DNA of 64,000 nt from Amycolatopsis vastitatis (GTDB lineage: Bacteria > Actinomycetota > Actinomycetes > Mycobacteriales > Pseudonocardiaceae): positions 1 to 64,000 of the forward strand of contig NZ_NMUL01000021.1 in assembly GCF_002234595.1 (NCBI RefSeq), written 5' to 3'. Position 1 is the first letter of the stretch; each line of letters opens with the position of its first letter. A program made the translations under genes and the position numbers. Shown here one piece after another: positions 60,061-64,000 of the stretch. The notes beneath the pieces are model-generated. The model saw only the letters and a program-made list of their open reading frames with translations. It did not search any database and had not been told where the DNA came from.

Positions 60061-60113
60061 GTGAATGAGTCACTCACCTCGTCCGATGACAGGAATGAGT
60101 CATTCCTGTCATC
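60061..60113. repeat. Tandem palindromes, probable bidirectional terminator
   Basis: Two palindromes centred on the same core, TGAGTCA. The first (60061-60077) pairs GTGAATGA with TCACTCAC with one mismatch. The second (60085-60113) has perfect 14-base arms GATGACAGGAATGA and TCATTCCTGTCATC around one base. CCGGCCGG copies flank the set. It lies between convergent genes. The core looks like an intergenic repeat family and may occur many times in the genome. Confidence 0.7.
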
Positions 60114-60125
60114 CGGCCGGCACGG

Positions 60126-60548
60126 TCATACCGTCGGGTCGGGGCCGAGGACCGTGTCCAGCAGCGCGCCCAGCTGGTCGAGCTGCTCGGTGGACAGCCC
60201 GCTGAACGAGTCCTCGATGACGGCTTCGACGGCGTCCTGGCCGGCGGCCCGCAGCCGCTCGCCTTCCTCGGTGAGCCGGTGCTTCACGGCTCGTCCCGGC
60301 CCCGGCACGCGCTTGATCAGCCCGCGGTCGGCCATCCGGACGGCCAGCGAGCCGAAGGACTGGTCGGTCTGGAAGGTCAGCACCGCCAGCTCGTGCAGCG
60401 AGGCATCCGGCCGGCGGTGCAGGTGGCGCAGGGTGTCCCACTGGACCAGCGAAAGCCCCAGCGGCGCCAGCGCGCGGCTCAGCGCGCGGTGGTGGCGGTA
60501 CTGCAGCCGCTTCACGGCCAGGGAGACGTCGGAGGGGCGGTAGGGCAT
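60126..60548 (-). CDS. MarR-family regulator
   Basis: A 140-residue winged-helix regulator. Helix-turn-helix SLHELAVLTFQTDQSFGSLA, then VRMADRGLIKRVPGPGRAVK forms the wing, with LTEEGERLRAAGQDAVEAVI as dimer helix. It diverges from a hydrolase, metallo-hydrolase and monooxygenase operon across a perfect 32-base palindrome, its probable operator. Confidence 0.9.
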   Translation of the reverse strand: MPYRPSDVSLAVKRLQYRHHRALSRALAPLGLSLVQWDTLRHLHRRPDASLHELAVLTFQTDQSFGSLAVRMADRGLIKRVPGPGRAVKHRLTEEGERLRAAGQDAVEAVIEDSFSGLSTEQLDQLGALLDTVLGPDPTV

Positions 60549-60583
60549 GGCGGAGAGCCTACCGCAACGATGTCAGGTTGCTT

Positions 60584-60615
60584 ATATCAGGAACCTTAGA
60601 TAAGGTTCCTGATAT
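60584..60615. promoter_or_regulatory. MarR operator, perfect palindrome
   Basis: Arms ATATCAGGAACCTTA and TAAGGTTCCTGATAT (15 bases, no mismatch) with a GA centre. It lies between the divergent MarR gene and hydrolase operon, 35 and 29 bases from their starts, so it can control both. Confidence 0.85.
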
Positions 60616-60644
60616 CAATTCGTGTCGAGAGCTGAGAAGGACCG

Positions 60645-61442
60645 ATGAGCACTCCGATCCCCGCGGGCACCCTCCGGCCCACCCACACCCGCACCCTCCA
60701 GGCCGGCGCTGACGGCGCGGTCGAGATCGCCCTCCAGGACCGCGACCGCACCCGGCCGTTCCTGCTGCTGCACGGCGGTGGCGGCGTGCAGACCATGGCC
60801 GGCTTCGCCGATCTGCTGGCCGAGCGCACCCATTCGCGGGTGCTGCTGCCCACGCATCCCGGCTTCGCCGGCACCCCGAAGGCCGCCACGCTGACCGGCG
60901 TCACCGCACTGGCCGAGGCCTACGTCTCGATGCTCGAGCAGCTCGACCTCACCGACGTGACCGTCGTCGGCAACTCCTTCGGCGGCTGGCTGGCCGCCGA
61001 GATCGCCCTGTGCCACAGCCCCCGCGTCAGCGGCGCGGTTGTCATCGACGGCATCGGCATCGAGGTGGAGGGACACCCCGTCACCGACGTCAGCGGGTTG
61101 TCTCGGACCGAACTGCTGGCGCACTCCTTCCACGACCCGCGCAAGGCCCCCGTTCCGCCGGGCGGCGGCACCGGCCCCAGCCCGGACGTGGCGGCGCTGA
61201 TCGGCTACACCGGCCCGGCCATGGCCGACCCGGCGCTCGCCGGGCGCCTGGCCGGGGTGGACATCCCGGTCCACGTGGTGTGGGGCGAGAGCGACCGCAT
61301 CGTCACGCCGGAATACGGCAAGGCCTACGCCGCCGCGTTCCCGCTGTCGACGTTCACCCTGCTCCCCCGCACCGGCCACATGCCGCAGGTCGAAACGCCC
61401 GAGGAACTGCTCGGCGCGCTGCTCGACCTCGGCAATGAGTGA
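60645..61442 (+). CDS. Alpha/beta hydrolase
   Basis: A 265-residue hydrolase. Loop LLHGGGGVQTMAGFA, nucleophile in VVGNSFGGWLAAEIAL, Asp in WGESDRIV, His in RTGHMPQVE. No signal peptide. Start ATG with GAGAAGGA. First gene of a three-gene unit under the MarR regulator. The partners suggest degradation or detoxification of a small, possibly aromatic or lactone-like compound, but the substrate is unknown. Confidence 0.87.
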   Translation: MSTPIPAGTLRPTHTRTLQAGADGAVEIALQDRDRTRPFLLLHGGGGVQTMAGFADLLAERTHSRVLLPTHPGFAGTPKAATLTGVTALAEAYVSMLEQLDLTDVTVVGNSFGGWLAAEIALCHSPRVSGAVVIDGIGIEVEGHPVTDVSGLSRTELLAHSFHDPRKAPVPPGGGTGPSPDVAALIGYTGPAMADPALAGRLAGVDIPVHVVWGESDRIVTPEYGKAYAAAFPLSTFTLLPRTGHMPQVETPEELLGALLDLGNE

Positions 61443-61469
61443 CTTCCTCTCCCTGACAAGGAAAAACGC

Positions 61470-62225
61470 ATGAGCACACCCCTCACGGTGACCCGGATCG
61501 GCCACGCCTGCCAGCTGCTCGAGATCGACGGCATCCGGGTCCTCACCGACCCGTGGTTCACCCAGACCGCGATCTACTACCAGGGCGAGCCCGTCACCGC
61601 GACCGTCGAATCCCTGGGCCGCCTCGACGCCGTCGTGGTCAGCCACGAACACTACGACCACTGCGACCTCGACGCCCTCGTCGCCGGGGGCTTCGACCTC
61701 GGGACGCCGCTCATCGGCCCCGGCACCGTCGCCACCATCGCCCGGGACAAGGGCTTCCGCGACGTCCGGGCCATCGAGGCGTGGGAGTCCACCACCGTCG
61801 GCGGCCTCACCGTGACCGCGACCCCGGGCGAGCACGGCGTCCACGAAGTCACCTTCGTGCTCCAAGCCGGCGGCCGCACCGTCTTCTTCGGCGGCGACTC
61901 GCTGCGCGTGCCCGAGCTGGACACCATCCCGCGGCGGTTCGGCCCGGTCGACCTGGCCATCCTGCCCACCAACGGACTGTGCGTCCGCCCGATGAACATG
62001 CGCCAGGTCGTCATGGACGCCGAAGAAGCCGCCGGACTCACCGCCGCCCTGCAGCCGACCCTGGCCGTCCCCCACCACTACGCCTTCCACAGTGGACGGC
62101 TCGGCGACCGGATGATCACCCGCGGCGACCAGGACCCCCGCCACTACGCCGACGCGGTCGCCCGGCTCGCCCCCGGCGTCGAGGTCCGGCTGGTCCTGCC
62201 GGGCACCCCGGTGACGGTCCCGTGA
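61470..62225 (+). CDS. MBL-fold metallo-hydrolase
   Basis: A 251-residue metallo-beta-lactamase fold protein of the UlaG/YtnP-like group. Metal motif VVSHEHYDHCD (HxHxDH), further ligands in PGEHGVHE, GGDSLR and VPHHYAFH. It starts 27 bases after the hydrolase and its stop overlaps the next GTG. Such enzymes hydrolyse lactones or phosphoesters. Confidence 0.85.
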   Translation: MSTPLTVTRIGHACQLLEIDGIRVLTDPWFTQTAIYYQGEPVTATVESLGRLDAVVVSHEHYDHCDLDALVAGGFDLGTPLIGPGTVATIARDKGFRDVRAIEAWESTTVGGLTVTATPGEHGVHEVTFVLQAGGRTVFFGGDSLRVPELDTIPRRFGPVDLAILPTNGLCVRPMNMRQVVMDAEEAAGLTAALQPTLAVPHHYAFHSGRLGDRMITRGDQDPRHYADAVARLAPGVEVRLVLPGTPVTVP

Positions 62226-62569
62226 GCGACCGCGAGTTCATGCCCGTGATCGGCGACGACCTCCCGCCCGGCGAGCGGCCGATGGTGGCCGTCGTCCGGG
62301 CGGTCCCCGGCCACGAAGAGCAGCTCGCCGCCGCCATCGTGACGCTGACCGCAGCCGTCCGGCGTGAACCGGGCTGCCTGGAGTTCCGGTCGTTCACCGA
62401 CTTCGCGAACCCGGGGGTCTTCTACCTCTACGAGATCTACGCGAGCACCGACGCGTTCCGCGCCCACCTGGAGACCGCCCACGTGGCGCGCTTCTTCACC
62501 GAACTCGCCCGGCACAGCACCACCGACGCCACCGCGCTGGTCCAGCTCGCCGAGCTGCGCGTGCCGTAG
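62222..62569 (+). CDS. ABM-domain (antibiotic biosynthesis monooxygenase-like) protein
   Basis: A 115-residue protein with a dimeric ferredoxin-like ABM domain: MVAVVRAVPGHEEQLAAAIV, then VRREPGCLEFRSFTD, VFYLYEIYASTDAFRAHLET and HVARFFTEL. Relatives are cofactor-independent monooxygenases acting on quinols, or small-molecule stress proteins (YgiN-like). GTG start within the previous stop (GTGA). Last gene of the MarR-controlled unit. Confidence 0.82.
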   Translation: MSDREFMPVIGDDLPPGERPMVAVVRAVPGHEEQLAAAIVTLTAAVRREPGCLEFRSFTDFANPGVFYLYEIYASTDAFRAHLETAHVARFFTELARHSTTDATALVQLAELRVP

Positions 62570-62585
62570 CGACCGCGCGCTGAGG

Positions 62586-62629
62586 CCCTGGCCCGCTTCA
62601 CCGCGCCGGAGCGGCGAAGCAGGCCAGGG
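62586..62629. terminator. Bidirectional terminator
   Basis: Arms CCCTGGCCCGCTTC and GAAGCAGGCCAGGG pair at 13 of 14 positions with a 16-base loop. It lies between the convergent ABM and GH62 genes. Confidence 0.75.
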
Positions 62630-62689
62630 TCCCTCTCCCTCAACGTGCCCGCCGGGCTCGCGGCGGGCTCGACCGGACGCTCCCGGGGG

Positions 62690-64000
62690 TCAGCAGGTGG
62701 AGCCGGTCTGGGTGAGCAGGCCCAGCCGCCACGGCAAGCTGTTGTAGTCGCCGCCGGAGCTGGGGTCCCGGCCCTGGTACAGGTAGCGGATGTGGCAGGG
62801 GTCGATGGTCAGCGTCTGGTCGTAACCGGCGCGGATCATCTCGCCGTGGCTGATGTCCTTCGTCCACTGGCCACTCGGGAACGTGACGTTCGCCGCGCCG
62901 GCGAACGGGGCGCTTTCGGTGTCGGCCAATGCCGTCCAGGGCCCGGCGATGCCGCTCGACGTCCACGACCGGAAGTACCGTCCCTGCGCGCCGATCGCCT
63001 CCACGATCAGCAGGTACTGGTTCGCCCCGGCCACCTTGTACACATTGGACGCTTCGAACAACGCGTACCTGTCCGCGTCCTGGGCGGCGATGACCGGGTC
63101 GCTCATGCCGTCCGGGAAGTTCGCGACCGACGTCTGCGACCGGTACAGGTGCCCGTTGTCGTCCGAAGAGAACAAGTGGCAGTCGGCCGCGTCGCAGATC
63201 ACCCACATGTCGACCCAGTAGCCGCTGCCGATGTTCTGCTGGATGATCGTCGGCATCGACGGGTAGAAGTGCTTCGGGGCGCTCCAGCCGGCGGGGTTGG
63301 AGATGTCCGGGTTCGTCGAGTACGCGGCGTTCCCGTCCTGGTACACCAGGTACCACAGCTTCTGCGGCGCGAAGTAGAACACCTCGGGCGCCGCGCGGTA
63401 GCCGGTGCCGATCCCCGACTGGTCCAAATAGTACTGCGGGGCCGAGCCGGCCTGGGACCAGTCCGTGAAGCTCAGGTACACCATGTTGTACCCGGCCGCG
63501 TTCGCCACGCTGGCGAACACGTGGTACTTCCCGTTCGCATACACGACCGACGGGTCCTTGATCCCGGCGATGTCGTGCGTCGCGTCGGACTTCGGCGCGA
63601 TCAGCGCACCGCTCGAACTCCACGCGTAGCGGGACGGCAGGGTCCCGCCACCTCCCGTCGGCACGGTCCACTGCTGGTTGGCTCCGCCGTGGCAGGTCCA
63701 GATGATCACCTTGGAGCCGTTGGCGGTCGCGGCGCCGCTCACGTCCAGGCACAGTCCCGACCGGCCGTTCGTGAGGGTGCCGTTCCCGCCGGCGGTCCAC
63801 TTCTGGGTGGCCCCGCCGGTGCAGTCCGCGATGACCGCCGCCGTTCCCGCGGACGTCCCGCCGCCCGCGGTGTCGAGGCACCGCTTCGTGTCACCGGAGT
63901 AGACGGTCAGCTCCCCCGCCGCCGTGCGGGTCCACTGCTGGTTCGCGCCGCTCCCGCAGTCCCGGATCTGCAGCTGGGTGCCGGCCGTGGTCGACGAGCT
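62690..64000 (-). CDS. GH62 alpha-L-arabinofuranosidase with ricin-type CBM13, 5' end missing
   Basis: 437 codons are visible and the frame is open to the window edge, so the start and signal peptide lie beyond it. The N-terminal visible part is a ricin-B trefoil with repeats ending NQQWTR, TQKWTA and NQQWTV and the CLD motif. After a GGGG linker comes GH62: LPSRYAWSSSGALIAPK, the nucleophile-side DIAGIKDPSVVYANGKYH, AAPEVFYFAPQKLWYLVYQ, and DMWVICDAADCHLFSSDD. Predicted to remove arabinose from arabinoxylan outside the cell. Related in purpose to the 9-16 kb polysaccharide genes but on the far side of the catabolic cluster. Confidence 0.9.
   Translation of the reverse strand, partial: SSSTTAGTQLQIRDCGSGANQQWTRTAAGELTVYSGDTKRCLDTAGGGTSAGTAAVIADCTGGATQKWTAGGNGTLTNGRSGLCLDVSGAATANGSKVIIWTCHGGANQQWTVPTGGGGTLPSRYAWSSSGALIAPKSDATHDIAGIKDPSVVYANGKYHVFASVANAAGYNMVYLSFTDWSQAGSAPQYYLDQSGIGTGYRAAPEVFYFAPQKLWYLVYQDGNAAYSTNPDISNPAGWSAPKHFYPSMPTIIQQNIGSGYWVDMWVICDAADCHLFSSDDNGHLYRSQTSVANFPDGMSDPVIAAQDADRYALFEASNVYKVAGANQYLLIVEAIGAQGRYFRSWTSSGIAGPWTALADTESAPFAGAANVTFPSGQWTKDISHGEMIRAGYDQTLTIDPCHIRYLYQGRDPSSGGDYNSLPWRLGLLTQTGSTC

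Noticed and set aside
62690..64000. GH43 arabinanase instead of GH62
   Set aside because: The blocks LPSRYAWSSSGALIAPK, DIAGIKDPSVVYANGKYH and DMWVICDAADCHLF are GH62-like. GH43 shares the five-bladed propeller fold but not this wording.
1..64000. tRNA, rRNA, CRISPR arrays, IS elements and riboswitches
   Set aside because: No cloverleaf with a matching anticodon arm, no regularly spaced repeats, no transposase motif and no recognisable riboswitch core was found by reading both strands. A covariance-model scan could still find small RNAs.

Overview
The window is GC-rich throughout, uses GTG and TTG starts often, and packs genes with 4-base ATGA/GTGA overlaps. Gene content points to an actinomycete, most likely of the Amycolatopsis/Pseudonocardiaceae type: CebR-, DasR- and LacI-style operators, secreted multidomain glycosidases, ROK, FCD-GntR, TetR and MarR regulators, and an Rv1086-like prenyltransferase. 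The genus is an inference. No rRNA, tRNA, CRISPR array, integrase, transposase or replication origin was seen.

Layout. 0-6 kb: the tail of a MarR regulator, two short-chain dehydrogenases, a remnant of a cation/proton antiporter, two tandem alpha/beta hydrolases, a TetR regulator and a zeta-crystallin-type oxidoreductase. The last four share three AT-rich operators. 5.4-9.1 kb: a SWIM zinc-finger protein and SNF2 helicase pair. 9.2-16.6 kb: a polysaccharide island with a GH9 cellulase carrying two CBM3 modules behind a CebR box, a GH27 alpha-galactosidase and an anchored expansin-like protein with near-identical LacI-type operators, and a Tat-exported GH64 beta-1,3-glucanase with a DasR-like site. 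16.7-21.7 kb: a two-component system followed by a ferric-reductase-like flavoprotein, a covalent-FMN protein and a DUF2231 membrane protein. 21.7-33.8 kb: mixed housekeeping and regulatory genes, including a BNR-repeat protein, a STAND/TPR regulator, a Z-prenyltransferase, anti-sigma, TetR and NarL-type genes and an RDD protein.

33.9-41.4 kb: a secreted TAP-type peptidase, then the most unusual gene here. It is a 973-residue protein fusing a multicopper oxidase to a galactose-oxidase-like radical copper oxidase, preceded by an uncharacterised partner. A stand-alone enolase follows.

41.4-60.0 kb: a large amine, amino-acid or amino-alcohol catabolic region. One arm on the minus strand is HAD, RidA, D-threonine-aldolase-like, SDR. 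The plus strand carries a ROK regulator, a class III aminotransferase or phospho-lyase, an APH-type kinase, a frameshifted aldehyde dehydrogenase and a HAD. After the GntR gene come HAD, FAD oxidase, aldehyde dehydrogenase, a three-gene polar amino-acid ABC importer, a SolA-like oxidase and a second class III aminotransferase. One palindrome, AACTGTTGACAGTT, recurs at the control points and ties the region into a single predicted GntR regulon. The substrate cannot be read from the sequence.

60.1-64 kb: a MarR gene diverges from a hydrolase, metallo-hydrolase and ABM monooxygenase operon over a perfect 15-bp-arm palindrome. A GH62 arabinofuranosidase with a ricin-type lectin domain runs off the end of the window.
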